Source of the DNA: Hemibagrus wyckioides
Lineage: Eukaryota; Chordata; Actinopteri; Siluriformes; Bagridae
Direction of reading: 5' to 3'
Assembly (NCBI RefSeq): GCF_019097595.1
Contig: NC_080713.1
Location: 6,072,199-6,136,198, forward strand
DNA length: 64,000 nt
Of this stretch, positions 23,263-34,701 are shown in pieces; position 1 is the stretch's first letter, and each line of letters opens with the position of its first letter. The notes beneath the pieces were generated by a model. That model did not search any database, was not told the DNA's origin, and saw only the letters and a program-made list of their open reading frames with translations. A program made the position numbers and the translations under genes.

Positions 23263-24289
23263 TGAATACATCTTAACGTATAATATTACATTCACAAATA
23301 CACCACTCAGCGATAAGCGCCTCTCATTTTCAATAAGACTTTCAGACATCAACCATTGGTGTTTAGATGTGGGCTTGTCCGGGGAAGCAACAAAACTGAC
23401 AGAACTTGAACTCTATGCAAATAAAGGAGCGAATTCATGCCCGGGACTAGCAATGGGATTAAAGACAGTCGAACGTATTTGATCAATAGCAAAGATCACA
23501 CACTGTTTCTTCTTCATATGATATGATGCATATATTTATATATACTCTGGTGAATTTTAGATACTCAAACGCCAAATCTCCCCTTCAGAAATCTAATGCT
23601 AATCAAATGCACCACCCACTGAGAAACATAGGTTATTACTATGGCAACCAATAGTAAGAACACCTCCAGGTGATTTCATAGTACAACAACTGGTGACTTG
23701 CAGCCCTAAAACAGCCATTAAGCCATTATTTCCTAACCGAAGCTAGCATGAGATCATCCGAGTGAACAGATGATGATGAAGCTTTCCTAAGTTTAAACGC
23801 CTCGAGTGACTTTTACCTCAGGTGATGTGACGAGACGAAGACGGATGCAGACGGTGCTTATAATCAGAGTGAGAGCTCATTTCCCACTGTAAACATATCA
23901 TTCTTTCCAATTGGACAGTAATGTTGTTTATCCACGAGTAGACTCAATTAGAAATATAAGATGCTGTCATGCAGTAGAACAGGAATGAATTCTAAAACTA
24001 AGTTTTCTTGCTTTTTCTTTTATATTTATTGAGTTCGAATAAATCGCCTGAACATTATTTACTTAGAAATGCAATATTTCTATGTACTGTGTATAGTTGA
24101 AGGATTTTCTATATATGTGTATACATGGATTTTGTGATTATACGGCTTTGTGTCCAGGGTGTGAACACATAGAAGGAAAATATGAGCATGTCTGTCATGA
24201 GTGTGAAAGATGGAGCGTGTATAAAGCGACCTTCCCTCGACCCTCGGAGGTGCGTTAGGCTGTAAAGTCCCTCGAAGCGCGCTCTCTAA

Positions 24290-24880
24290 TCTCACTAAAT
24301 AACATGTACAATGGCAGGGCATGCACACACACATTTGCAACCTGGGCTTTTCCATTATCTTTGTCCCTTTGAGTCATGCAATTCCTCAAACACAGTGAAT
24401 GATTTCCTTGCCCTCGAGAGAAGCCAGTAATATTTAAACACTCCCATGTGTGTGCATCCACCGGCACTGTGTGCATCTTTTAGCATGTTCATTCAGAATA
24501 TATTACACACGAGGATAGATGATTGAAGCGTGGTGCGTTTTTCCTCAGCAATAACACGAGAGCAAGGTGAAATCCATTCCCGTAAGTTATTCTCTTTGCC
24601 CTGTTGCCAATATGTGCAATTAATTTCATACAAGCCCCCAACATAAATCCCCTGATGATTATTTGGTGTTCAGGAGAGAGGAGCGTAGAGGAGGATATTC
24701 CAATCCGCTTCCATGCAAGGCAATTGTTTTTGTAAAATTGTATTATGCAAAGGTTGTAGTATTCGTCAGGTTCCAGAGGAGAAGAGAGAGGAAGAGAGGA
24801 GAGGAACGGTAGAGCAGGGCGTACAGAAAGAGCAGATATTAGATTAAAAATGACATAATTCATAGCACTCTGGTTTGATG
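24290..24880. other. unique, possibly conserved non-coding sequence
   Basis: This stretch lacks microsatellites and recognisable repeats and has more even composition than its surroundings. AT-rich words such as TGTGCAATTAATTTCATACA are of a kind common in vertebrate regulatory elements. No coding frame is convincing. This is an impression from composition only. Confidence 0.2.
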
Positions 24881-25364
24881 ATGCATACCAAAAGGCAATT
24901 CGTGTTTTTTTTTCCCGTTCGCTGCTTCAACACTTTCATAGGAACCCCTTTTTTTGTCTCTTATGTTGCAGGTTGGAACACTTTTCCTTTTTTTCCCCTC
25001 CATTAATAGCGTGTGACATGGAGCCTTTCTGTTTTATTCATCTGGAGCACACTCCTGTTCTTACCTTAACAACTGAAAGATTGCTCAGTAGCTTGGAGTG
25101 TTTCTACGATTTTCCACACTGCAGTGCAGTAAACGCTTTAAAAGGTGCTTTTCTGCTCTGTAGACTTATATTCCGCGAATGCTGTAGGGAGACAGAAAAC
25201 TGCTAAACCATTACAACTTCATTACCGGGTTTGTATTTTGATAAACATCGTACATGGGCAGTGTTTTTTTTTATGCTTTTTTCCCCCATCTAAAATGATT
25301 ACAGATATATTGAAAGCTTTAAATAAATCCAGGAACGATTATATTGATTTATAGCACAAGTGGT

Positions 25365-25445
25365 GTCGAATGCTCGATTCTGATTGGTCGGGAGATTATG
25401 AAGAATTTTCTATAATAGAAGCGAATAACAGCTTTATTATGAATG
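25365..25445 (-). repeat. repeat family X, end fragment
   Basis: GAATGCTCGATTCTGATTGG followed by GAATTTTCTATAATAG is the inverted family X right end. Confidence 0.55.
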
Positions 25446-25984
25446 TGTTCAAATGTGCGTAAATTGCTGGTAATATAGTGAAATTTTCTGTGAGATGTTT
25501 ATTTTGGTTTTATGGAAGTTTTATCTCCGGGGTCAGTCGTAAAAGCTGTAAAGTGCACCTTATGTACACCTCATTTACTTTTCCTTTTAAAGACACAGTT
25601 TCTGTATCGAAACCTAGAATTCAAACTAAAACTAATAAAATATATTTTTTTATAGAGTATAATGGTGGCTGGCTGAAGTGTGCAGAACAGAACCGGTCAT
25701 TAAAAATGGCCTCAAGATATCGTGTGTCACACCTTGACCCCTGGTGAGTGAGTGGAAATTAAGTGCTTGTTCTCTGTCCTGGCAGCTAGGTGGTGGAAAG
25801 AACTTCCCTTAGATGTCTGAACAGGCACTTACTGTCCTCAAACCATGTCCTCAGACCTAAACTAGCACGTGGAATGAAAAACAAAACCTGTAGGTGCTTT
25901 TCTTGCTTCCTAACATAATTTTAAGACTGATATTATTCTTATTCTTTAACCTATATGAACTAGTATTGATACTATATTCACATA

Positions 25985-26045
25985 TAGCACTTCTGGAAGT
26001 CACTCTCCATAAAATCGTCTGCCAAATGCCTGTAAATGTAAATGT
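25985..26045 (+). repeat. type 1 SINE or LINE 3' tail
   Basis: GTCACTCTCCATAAAATCGT followed by CTGCCAAATGCCTGTAAATG is the 3' tail shared by type 1 SINEs and, from memory, L2-like LINEs. Confidence 0.55.
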
Positions 26046-26224
26046 GACGTGTATGTGGTTCAGTGCTCACAGAAATGCTCAGTCTCAATGCATGCTCGCT
26101 TCCCTGCTCCACGATCATGAATACCTTCATGTGCATGCGATTCATGGCATCTTGCACTCATTTATTAATAATACTAATCGGCCATTATCATTCTCTCTAT
26201 TAAAGACATTTATCTCTTTTTCCG

Positions 26225-26585
26225 CTTGTTTCCATATTCAGCATTGAATTTCTTTGTCACGTCACACTCCAATGTGGTGACTAATGCCACATATGAAAGT
26301 AGACACTCAGTAGTAGTATTTCTGTTTCTACCTAGCCTACTAGCGGGAATATATTCAAAGAAAAGTTTCAAAAAACAAAACATTTTACTCAGATGTTTCG
26401 ATATTCAAAGTAAATGGTGATATCAAAGCCATTTCTGCTCTCTGAGATGCCCCAAGTGTGTCTCTAAAAATTGAAGCCGTCATCTACCAACCACTAAAAT
26501 TCTGTGTAAGAGAGTCCTGAACTCATTTTATATCAGACTCACAGCCAGAAAGTTGTGTATACTGATTGAAAATTCTGCCATTTGA
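26225..26585 (+). repeat. repeat family Y, copy 1
   Basis: Similar to 54505-54940 over its length. Shared words include TCACACTCCA, AAGTAGACACTC, GATATCAAA, CTCTGAGATGCCCCAAGTG and ACTGATTGAAAAT. A shorter inverted copy lies at 36054-36235. I do not recognise the family. Confidence 0.65.
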
Positions 26586-27127
26586 TGTCACATGTTTGTT
26601 GGTACAAGAGCATACTGGATGCATTCAGTGTATTAGTATCAGATTATTAGTATGAGGTAATGAAGACCTGATACCAGTATCGTTATCATTATAACCATTA
26701 ACCTTACCCTTTGATTTAACCGTAACATAACCTGATGCAAGTTGGCTTGTGTAAATCCTTACAAATTTGTACTAGCAAGACCTTGAAGCTTATGGAGAAG
26801 GTTACAATCGCACCCTTTTCCATACAATTAAAGCCAGATGTTGAGAATAAAGCAGCTCCAATTTGAGGTAAGTAAATCCCCGCCAACTAACATCCATATG
26901 GCCAGGCAGGCTGCCGTGAAAGCTGGCATGTGTTCAGCTGGAGGTAAGAGAGGAATTTCAGTGACCTTTTCTTAATCACCATCCACATGATCATAACACA
27001 ACACAGGAAGATGTAGTGGAGGGAACAGGGACAGGGCTGGAGCTGAAACCTGGACTGAAGCCAGATGTTGGAGAATGAATGGATCTTGGCCAGACGGCGG
27101 GTTGACCGCTGGCGATGTTACTCCAAC

Positions 27128-27149
27128 GTACACACACACACACACACAG
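27128..27149. repeat. (AC)n microsatellite
   Basis: A short AC run. Confidence 0.9.
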
Positions 27150-27946
27150 TTACACACTGCATGACCGCTGTGCATGTCACTCGAGATGATGAAGTACCTG
27201 GACACTCCCTTTCTCTCATACACATTCTCTGATTCACTCTTCCATCTTTCTCTTTCTATTTCTCGTTCTCCATTCTCTTACTTTTGTAATTCATTGTCCT
27301 TTCTGCTAGCTCTCATGCCAGGGTTATATCTGGATTTCTCTTTATCCTGGTCAACCTTCAACATTCTTCGCATCGTCTTTGATTCTCCTTCACCACCTCT
27401 GTCCGTCTTTTTCCCCCCTTTCTCTTTTCTCACTCTTTGATTTCGAATTTGTCTTTGACCATCCCCTTTTTTCTTCCTTTCTCTTCAGGTGTTTTTGTGC
27501 AAACCCGTTTGATCTGTATCCTGGAGCTGCTGTCTCTGAAACTCCAACCAGTGCTACCTAAATGATCTATGGCCACTCTTTGGGCAGATTATCCTTGAAT
27601 GTGAATTTTACATACATAAAGTGTTAACTACAGCAATATCTTCATCCCTTGGCAAAGCTTGATCATCTGTAACTTTCCATATGAGCTCACCTGTGTGAAT
27701 TCTTACACCATCATTGTATCATGCGTTCTAACTTTAGTGGAGGAGAAAATCCATCTGGGCATCCACTGTTTTGGCCTGAATATCGCTTAACTTCAGTGGG
27801 TTGTAAAATACCCGAAGGACATAAAAACGCCCATCAGCTTTCAAGAAGTTTTTAAAAAAAATAGTTTCAAAGTAGGATGCATTGCACGACATTGTCAAAT
27901 ATCCATAAAAGCTCTAGGGAACATGATATCTTAAGTGAAAACACCT

Positions 27947-27949
<3 letters not shown>

Positions 27950-27982
<33 letters not shown>
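27950..27982. repeat. (TA)n microsatellite
   Basis: An uninterrupted TA run. Confidence 0.95.
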
Positions 27983-27986
<4 letters not shown>

Positions 27987-28598
27987 GCCCTTTCTTTCGT
28001 CTGATTTTCTACAAATCATTTTGAAAGCCGCAAGGCAGAAATGTCTACTTCATTGTGCGTGTGTGTGTATGTGTGTATGTCTATGTGTGTGTGCGTGTAC
28101 CACTTGTTTGCCATAACTCTAGCAAACCTGCTAACATCATCTGCTCGGATGGTTTTACGCAGATTGCATAGTAAACCCAACTTCTGACGCCTGAAGGCCT
28201 TCCTACACTCAATAAGCCACTGAATAACATATCATAACAGGTTGTGGTAATATTGTTACGGAGTATACTATGATTTAATTTGGGGGGAAAAAATAATATA
28301 TTGTTGATGTTATGCTATATTACTAGAGATTCGGACATCACAATTAAAAATGATTCAATTAGGTAAATTGACTACATAAAATGGGGGAGTTTATTTGGAA
28401 AGCGTCTGAAGGATTTTTTTATTCCAACCCCATAGGCTACTGAAAACCAGGATCGAGTGATTAAACAGGTGGATATCAGGCAGGTCTTAGGATTGATTGG
28501 AATGAAAACCGGCACTTACTCCGGTCTTTACCCCTAGGGCAAGATTACATGCCCTTGACATAAGAAAAAATCTATGACAAGATTTTCTGTCATTGGGT

Positions 28599-28623
28599 AA
28601 TAATAATAATAATAATAATAATA
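28599..28623. repeat. (TAA)n microsatellite
   Basis: About eight TAA units. Confidence 0.9.
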
Positions 28624-28763
28624 GCAAGTCCTGAAGTGTATTATTCCTCCAACACATTCTATTAAAGAACATCATATCAGACATATGATCTATATACAGT
28701 TATGCTTAATGTTAGGGAATGTCTTTGAAACAGGTTCCTGGTATCATGGTATTATGTTTTAGC

Positions 28764-28765
<2 letters not shown>

Positions 28766-28798
<33 letters not shown>
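28766..28798. repeat. (AG)n microsatellite
   Basis: An uninterrupted AG run. Confidence 0.95.
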
Positions 28799-28799
<1 letters not shown>

Positions 28800-28849
28800 C
28801 TGGAAGAAAGGAAAAGAAAAAAACATTAATGAAACTGCAATGCACAAAA

Positions 28850-29160
28850 TCCCCTGTCAGGAGTCTCCAGTGCCATTGCTTTACTTTTGACTTTTATAAA
28901 AGTGCAGACACTGGAGACTCATTCCAAAAAATGCTAAAACTTCTCCTCACAGAAAACTTCACCATCTCTAAATTATGTTTTTACTCTTTTTACATGGTTC
29001 CATTATTTATATGAAACATCCAGCATTTGCAAGTTACTGTAATGTATAAGGTAAATGTATTATAACCAGGCATTTTTTTTCTTATTTAACAATGAATCTG
29101 ATTCTGATCAGTCAGAATCAAGAATTCAGCACGGCTGTGATAGAAACCACCATGTTGGAT
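28850..29160 (+). repeat. repeat family X, with an inverted portion
   Basis: CAGACACTGGAGACTCATTC and AAATGCTAAAACTTCTCCTC match family X. Just before them, GGAGTCTCCAGTGCCATTGC is an inverted echo of the same word. The far right holds CTGATCAGTCAGAATCAAGA, a diverged family end. Confidence 0.6.
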
Positions 29161-29364
29161 TTTGAGTTGCATATAAATGCATAGGTTTTATTGTAAAAAT
29201 TTAACATCAACTTCGACCTAACCTGTTCTCTCTGCTGAATTTCCATATTCAACATCTCTATGCTGAAGCTTGGCTGGATAAAGCATCAGTCATGCTGGTG
29301 CACTGATATATACATCTCTGCTTAATGTTGCCTTTTGGTATCTGCTGCTTTCCTTCATCTCAGA

Positions 29365-29380
29365 GTGTGTGTGTGTGTGT

Positions 29381-29415
<35 letters not shown>
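29365..29415. repeat. (GT)n(GA)n compound microsatellite
   Basis: A short GT run followed by a longer GA run. Confidence 0.95.
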
Positions 29416-29417
<2 letters not shown>

Positions 29418-29567
29418 GGGAAGACTACAGATAACCAGACTTGAAAAAGGAGCAGCTGAGGTAGGCTGGAACTGTAAGCCTTGGGAGAAGTTGTGTGATC
29501 TGAAGACAATGTAAATACACCAAACTAGCTGTCCACCTGACCCACAGGTTTATATCCAAATGTATTG

Positions 29568-30050
29568 TATGGTCAAAGGTTTGTGGACACCTAACCATTC
29601 GGTAACACGTCGGACATGAGACCTTAGTGGTTAAGGTGTTGGACTACTGATTGGAAGGTTGTGAGTTCAGATCCTAAGTCCACAAAGCTGCCACTGCTGG
29701 GCCCTTGTCTAGAATATCTAGAATGTCTCTATGCTGGGAAAGCAACATTTTCCATCTCTGGAAGAGTCACAAACCTATTCCAGCATGACTGTGCACAAGA
29801 GCTCCATGAAGACATGGCTGGAGTGGACTGATTAGAGCCCTGACCTCAACCTTAGTGAACACCACTAGGATAAACTGGAACACTGACTCTCACCTGAGTT
29901 CATTGTCTGATTGTCAATAATACTCTTGTGACTGAGTTATCATAAATCCCCACAGCCACGCTCCATCTTCTAGTGGAAAGCCTTCCCAGAACAGTGGAGT
30001 TTATTATAATAGCAAAAGGGGACTAAATCTGGAAAGTGGCTTTGATTAGT
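29568..30050 (+). mobile_element. decayed Tc1-like element with nested SINE
   Basis: The left end reads TATGGTCAAAGGTTTGTGGA, a Tc1-type terminus. 29620-29707 is a type 1 SINE. After it, 29708-30050 keeps Tc1 transposase fragments: TTCCAGCATGACTGTGCAC (the QHDC motif), AAGACATGGCTGGAGTGGAC, GAGCCCTGACCTCAACCTTA (PDLN) and GGAAAGCCTTCCCAGAACAG near the C-terminus. Many stops and deletions are present and no right terminus was found. It belongs to the QHDCAPV type of Tc1, but is far older than the copy at 32987. Confidence 0.8.
29620..29707 (+). repeat. tRNA-derived SINE, type 1, head half
   Basis: TTAGTGGTTAAGGTGTTGGA (A-box), GAGTTCAGATCC (B-box) and AAGCTGCCACTGCTGGGCCC are intact; the tail is missing. 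It lies inside a Tc1 relict. Confidence 0.8.
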
Positions 30051-30159
30051 CCTGGTCTTGGACTTGACAATGGTGATTTTGACAATGACCCTATTCAGAA
30101 CAATAAAACTATCCAAAGAACTGTTGGGGAACCACTAAAAAATGCTTATTTCTGTAAAA

Positions 30160-30330
30160 TTCATCCATCCATCCATCCATCCATCCATCCATCCAACCAT
30201 TCATTCATTCATTCATTCATTTCAGGGGACAGGATGGTGTTTAATCTGGGGTAAAAACTGGACGCAAGACTGGAATACACCCTGGTTGGACCACCAGTGC
30301 ATCACATAGAGTAACATTTCCGCTGTTCAT
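30160..30330. repeat. (ATCC)n(ATTC)n with adjacent degenerate repeat
   Basis: Tetranucleotide arrays at 30163-30194 and about 30199-30220 are followed by GGGGACAGGATGGTG, AATACACCCTGGTTGGACCA and CAGTGCATCACA. From memory this order is typical of the inverted 3' part of a fish SINE/L2-type repeat. Confidence 0.6.
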
Positions 30331-31090
30331 TATTATATAAGATTTATTACAAGATATTACAGGGTAGGGTCATGTCAATCAACCGTGGTGGGCGGAGTCA
30401 GCTATTATGATTACTTAACTACATTAGTGAATGTTAGCTAGCTAATGTTGTAAATCAAGGGTACTGTTTAACTCAACTCACTAACTAGGTGACTGGCACC
30501 AGCTCTAAAATGGTCCAGTATAAAAGGATTGTCAATTATTAACTAGGTTTCTAAAGGTTTAAGACACACAATATTCTGAAAATGTATATTATCAGTAGTC
30601 AATTAGTTGAACATTCACATATACTCTGGTTCTCTGACTGCTAACCGTTAACTGTGCTTACATCTGAAAAGTCCTACCCACATTTAGGGCTGTGCGATTT
30701 AGCCATACTAATTAGAATGTTAGCATGTGATATCAGCCGTGTCCACAGATCGCCTCAAACGCATTTAACATGCACAGATAACATTTCATCTGGCTCACTG
30801 CTTTTTCGAAAAAATATGTGTTCATCACCGTTTACAGCATCATCTCTGTAAAGGTTGATCAATATCCCGACTCAGCCACGCGTAAAAGCATTTTTGCAAT
30901 GTTTATCCTTTTATTGTTCTGGATTTTCTGGCATTCCCTTTCAAGCGTTTTGTATATGAGTGCAAAATTGCAAAATTCACAGCTAAACAGGTGGATGGAA
31001 ACCCCACTAGAGCCTCTGTTTCATTCTCCCAACCATATTGGAGAATTTAGCATGTGAAGTGAACATTATTGGGCTGGGAGATTATAGCAC

Positions 31091-31093
<3 letters not shown>

Positions 31094-31124
<31 letters not shown>
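31094..31124. repeat. (GT)n microsatellite
   Basis: An uninterrupted GT run. Confidence 0.95.
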
Positions 31125-31126
<2 letters not shown>

Positions 31127-31883
31127 AGCTTAACGGTGCAGAAAGATGAGTCTGCCACTTGCTATCCACTCTGGCTCTGGCCTCGCACACAGCACTCATT
31201 AGTATTCTATCTGCAGAGGAGCAGGCCACTCTAAATATAGCCAATGAAAACAAGTCCAGCGGCACGATGCTGGGTGTAGCAGAACGCCTGACCGGCTGAG
31301 AGTATAGAGCCATCCACATTTCAATATTGATTTCAGGATTGTCCTCCATTGTCCCTAACATGTTCTGTATTATTAAACATTATACAGTGATTTGAGGAAA
31401 AGGTAAGCAAAACCTGGGCCCAAAAATAAAAAAAGCTGGCAAGATATGAAAGAGGACATCATAATGCAATGCTATGGTCTCATATATGTCATGTGCTCAA
31501 GGTCTTTTTGATATTCTAAAGAGGTTCTGGGTGGAACCTTGTCTCGTGGGAAAACACACTTTTACAGTTCTACAGAAATCCTTTAAGCTTTCTAGATTTA
31601 GCCTCGGAACAAAAGTCGAATCCTTTCACGTTTTCGATGTTTATAAATGAGTCTCCGTGAAGTTCAGCATTTGACAATAGTGAAGTTGCAAAAGAAAAAG
31701 AACCCTGAACAGAACCCTTCAAGCTGTCCTCAAGAGTTCTTTGAATAGTTGTGGGTCCATAGTAATGTAAAAGCCAGCAACCTTAGCATGATAGAACTAA
31801 AGAACCCATTAATGTTCTAGAGGGACAGAAAAAAATTTGAAAGAAAAGTCAGAAATGCTGGAGTCAGACCTGCAGGAGCATGT

Positions 31884-31990
31884 AGAAGAGAAGAGAAGAG
31901 AAGAGAAGAGAAGAGAAGAGAAGAGAAGAGAAGAGAAGAGAAGAGAAGAGAAGAGAAGAGAAGAGAAGAGAAGAGAAGAGAAGAGAAGAA
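31884..31990. repeat. (AGAAG)n pentanucleotide array
   Basis: About twenty AGAAG units, all purine on the plus strand. Confidence 0.95.
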
Positions 31991-32429
31991 GAAAAGAGAA
32001 GAAACAGCTAAAATAGGCAAAAGGTGGAGATTACTGAGCTTAAGGTTAGATATAGGTTTAGGTTTAGCACCGCATTAATTAGCTCCATTAATAATTATGT
32101 CAATGACACACTTACTGGGATGGAAACTGGGATGGCTGTGATCATGCGTGTCAAGTGTAGGAACATCACATGACTGTTGTAATAGAGCATTCATCAAATG
32201 ATCTGCATGGATGTATCAGATTGAGCAGGAAATCTGACAAATTAAGACGCTTTCTAGTGTGTATTTAGGTGCTTCATCACATGGAAAATGTGTGCACCTG
32301 TTGTCCTATTACTGCATTACTTCAGACTGTATGGCACAGCGATCTGCCTAAGATCTTTATCCAGTCTTGATGTAAATGAATTGATGTAAGAAAGAAAAAA
32401 AAGAAAAGGAAAAAATATAAATAAATAAT

Positions 32430-32745
32430 TGGGCAGGCTTAGTGGTTAGCACTGTTGCCTCACAGCAATAAGGTCCTGGGTTCAAATCCCGGGTTTGAAC
32501 AGACATGGGCCTTTCTGTGCGGAGTTTGCATGTTCTCCCTGTCCCTGTGTGGGTTTACTCCGGGTACTCCGGTTTCCTCCCACAGTCCAAAAACATGTAC
32601 ATTAGGTTGATTGGTAATCCATAGGAGTGAGTGTGTGTGGTTGTGTGTGTGGTCTATATGTGTGGAACTGGTGACCTGTCCAGGGTCTGACCTGTCCAGA
32701 TCCCCGTGACCCTGATTAGGAATAAAGTGGGTACAGAAAATAAAT
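32430..32745 (+). repeat. V-SINE, nearly complete
   Basis: A tRNA-like head with A-box GGCTTAGTGG and B-box GGTTCAAATCC is followed by the V-SINE central domain (GGAGTTTGCATGTTCTCCCT, GGTTTCCTCCCACAGTCCAA). The 3' tail CCTGATTAGGAATAAAGTGG is of L2 type. Orientation is plus. It is the best-preserved V-SINE here. Confidence 0.85.
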
Positions 32746-32919
32746 GAATAAACAAATACATAAAAAATGTGTAAAGCTGGGGTAGAATTTTCAATCATGC
32801 AGTGATGAGCAAGCAATAAATGTGTGACATTCCTAAAAATCAAGCACCTCCTGTTATGATTCAATGATCTATCTATCTATCTAGTTTTGTTGTAAATTTC
32901 CTATTTTAGTAAATGTAAT

Positions 32920-32924
<5 letters not shown>

Positions 32925-32986
<62 letters not shown>
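32925..32986. repeat. (TA)n microsatellite, left of Tc1 copy 2
   Basis: A TA run that reaches directly to the transposon end. Confidence 0.95.
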
Positions 32987-32989
<3 letters not shown>

Positions 32990-34231
32990 TATATTGCCAA
33001 AAGTATTCGCTCACCTGCCTTGACTCGCATATGAACTTAAGTGACATCCCATTCCTAATCCATAGGGTTCAATATGACGTCGGTCCACCCTTTGCAGCTA
33101 TAACAGCTTCAACTCTTCTGGGAAGGCTGTCCACAAGGTTTAGGAGTGTGTTTATGGGAATTTTTGACCATTCTTCCAGAAGCGCATTTGTGAGGTCACA
33201 CACTGATGTTGGACGAGAAGGCCTGGCTCTCAGTCTCCGCTCTAATTCATCCCAAAGGTGTTCTATCGGGTTGAGGTCAGGACTCTGTGCAGGCCAGTCA
33301 AGTTCATCCACACCAGACTCTGTCATCCATGTCTTTATGGACCTTGCTTTGGTCACTGGTGCACAGTCATGTTGGAAGAGGAAGGGGCCAGCTCCAAACT
33401 GTTCCCACAAAGTTGGGAGCATGGAATTGTCCAAAATGTCTTGGTATGCTGAAGCATTCAGAGTTCCTTTCACTGGAACTAAGGGGCCAAGCCCAGCTCC
33501 TGAAAAACAACCCCACACCATAATCCCCCCTCCACCAAACTTTACACTTGGCACAATGCAGTCAGACAAGTACCGTTCTCCTGGCAACCGCCAAACCCAG
33601 ACTCGTCCATTAGATTGCCAGATGGAGAAGCGCGATTCGTCACTCCAGAGAACGCGTCTCCACTGCTCTAGAGTCCAGTGGCGGCGTGCTTCACACCACT
33701 GCATCCGACGCTTTGCATTGCACTTGGTGATGTATGGCTTGGATGTAGCTGCTCGGCCATGGAAACCCATTCCATGAAGCTCTCTGCGCACTGTTCTTGA
33801 GCTAATCTGAAGGCCACATGAAGTTTGGAGGTCTGTAGTGATTGACTCTGCAGAAAGTTGGCGACCTCTTCGCACTATGTGCCTCAGCATCCGCTGACCC
33901 CGCTCCGTCAGTTTACGTGGCCTACCACTTCGTGGCTGAGTTGCTGTCATTCCCAAACACTTCCACGTTCTTATAATACAGCTGACAGTTGACTGTGGAA
34001 TATTTAGGAGCGAGGAAATTTCACGACTGGATTTGTTGCACAGGTGGCATCCTATCACAGTTCCACGCTGGAATTCACTGAGCTCCTGAGAGCGACCCAT
34101 TCTTTCACAAATGTTTGTAAAAACAGTCTGCATGCCTAGGTGCTTGATTTTATACACCTGTGACCATGGAAGTGATTGGAACACCTGATTCTGATTATTT
34201 GGATGGGTGAGCGAATACTTTTGGCAATATA

Positions 34232-34234
<3 letters not shown>
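32987..34234 (-). mobile_element. Tc1-like transposon, copy 2 (intact ORF)
   Basis: The ends are the same 29-bp inverted repeats as in copy 1, beginning CACTATATTGCCAAAAGTAT. It is 1248 bp long and lies inside a TA microsatellite. TA precedes the left end, but TG (34235-34236) follows the right end where TA is expected. The internal transposase frame is open. Short single inverted repeats and a single gene without introns fit an autonomous Tc1/mariner element. Confidence 0.96.
33069..34100 (-). CDS. Tc1-like DD34E transposase, open frame
   Basis: A cut-and-paste transposase that would bind the element ends and insert at TA. I chose the [10 protein letters not shown] start (343 aa, usual for Tc1); the frame is open 28 codons further upstream to 34184. 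Residues about 1-52 and 69-113 form two helix-turn-helix regions joined by a GRPRK motif (residues 59-63). The catalytic triad is D154 (WSDESRF), D245 (FQHDCAP) and E280 ([13 protein letters not shown]), with 34 residues between the last two. [12 protein letters not shown] lies at about 189-200. One oddity is that the residue after APV is Thr, where the two related copies have His; this position is usually His in Tc1 enzymes. The change comes from GTGCAC versus GGTCAC near 33352. The frame is complete, but activity is uncertain. Confidence 0.92.
   Translation of the reverse strand: MGRSQELSEFQRGTVIGCHLCNKSSREISSLLNIPQSTVSCIIRTWKCLGMTATQPRSGRPRKLTERGQRMLRHIVRRGRQLSAESITTDLQTSCGLQISSRTVRRELHGMGFHGRAATSKPYITKCNAKRRMQWCEARRHWTLEQWRRVLWSDESRFSIWQSNGRVWVWRLPGERYLSDCIVPSVKFGGGGIMVWGCFSGAGLGPLVPVKGTLNASAYQDILDNSMLPTLWEQFGAGPFLFQHDCAPVTKARSIKTWMTESGVDELDWPAQSPDLNPIEHLWDELERRLRARPSRPTSVCDLTNALLEEWSKIPINTLLNLVDSLPRRVEAVIAAKGGPTSY

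Positions 34235-34236
<2 letters not shown>

Positions 34237-34309
<73 letters not shown>
34237..34309. repeat. (TA)n microsatellite, right of Tc1 copy 2
   Basis: A TA run of about 36 units starting two bases beyond the transposon end. Confidence 0.95.
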
Positions 34310-34311
<2 letters not shown>

Positions 34312-34429
34312 TTTAAAAAATGGAAATATTACCTAATTACATTTATTTATTTATTTATTTATTTCAAGAATTAAATGTCTGATGATATGATCTATAAGCA
34401 TTTTTTCCCCTTCTTTTTATCTTTCTTAA

Positions 34430-34640
34430 AGACTTCCTCACAGAAGCTTTGACACTGGAGACTCCTTCCAAACCTGTTAAATAAACATCTCCTTGTGCCA
34501 TACGTTTCCCTGTGCATGGTGTTACTATAGCAACGATAAGGGCATTAATATAAACCTGTGAATCACGCAGCAGCCGGAACTACTGTCAGAGCTGCTGTAG
34601 AAAATTAATCAACACCTTCACATCGCTCTCATCAGTCAGT
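34430..34640 (+). repeat. repeat family X, well-preserved copy
   Basis: It contains GCTTTGACACTGGAGACTCC, AAACATCTCC, AGGGCATTAATATAAACCTG, GCAGCCGGAACTACTGTCAG and GAAAATTAATCAACACCTTC in one run. It is the best local reference for the family, but lacks the CCAATCAGAAT terminus. Confidence 0.7.
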
Positions 34641-34649
34641 GTGTGCTGA

Positions 34650-34701
34650 CACACACACCCACACACACACACACGTACACACACACACACACACACACAC
34701 A
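34650..34701. repeat. imperfect (AC)n microsatellite
   Basis: An AC run with CC and GT interruptions. Confidence 0.9.

Noticed and set aside
31817..32020. Open frame of repeated SSLLF residues
   Set aside because: It is translation of the AGAAG array.
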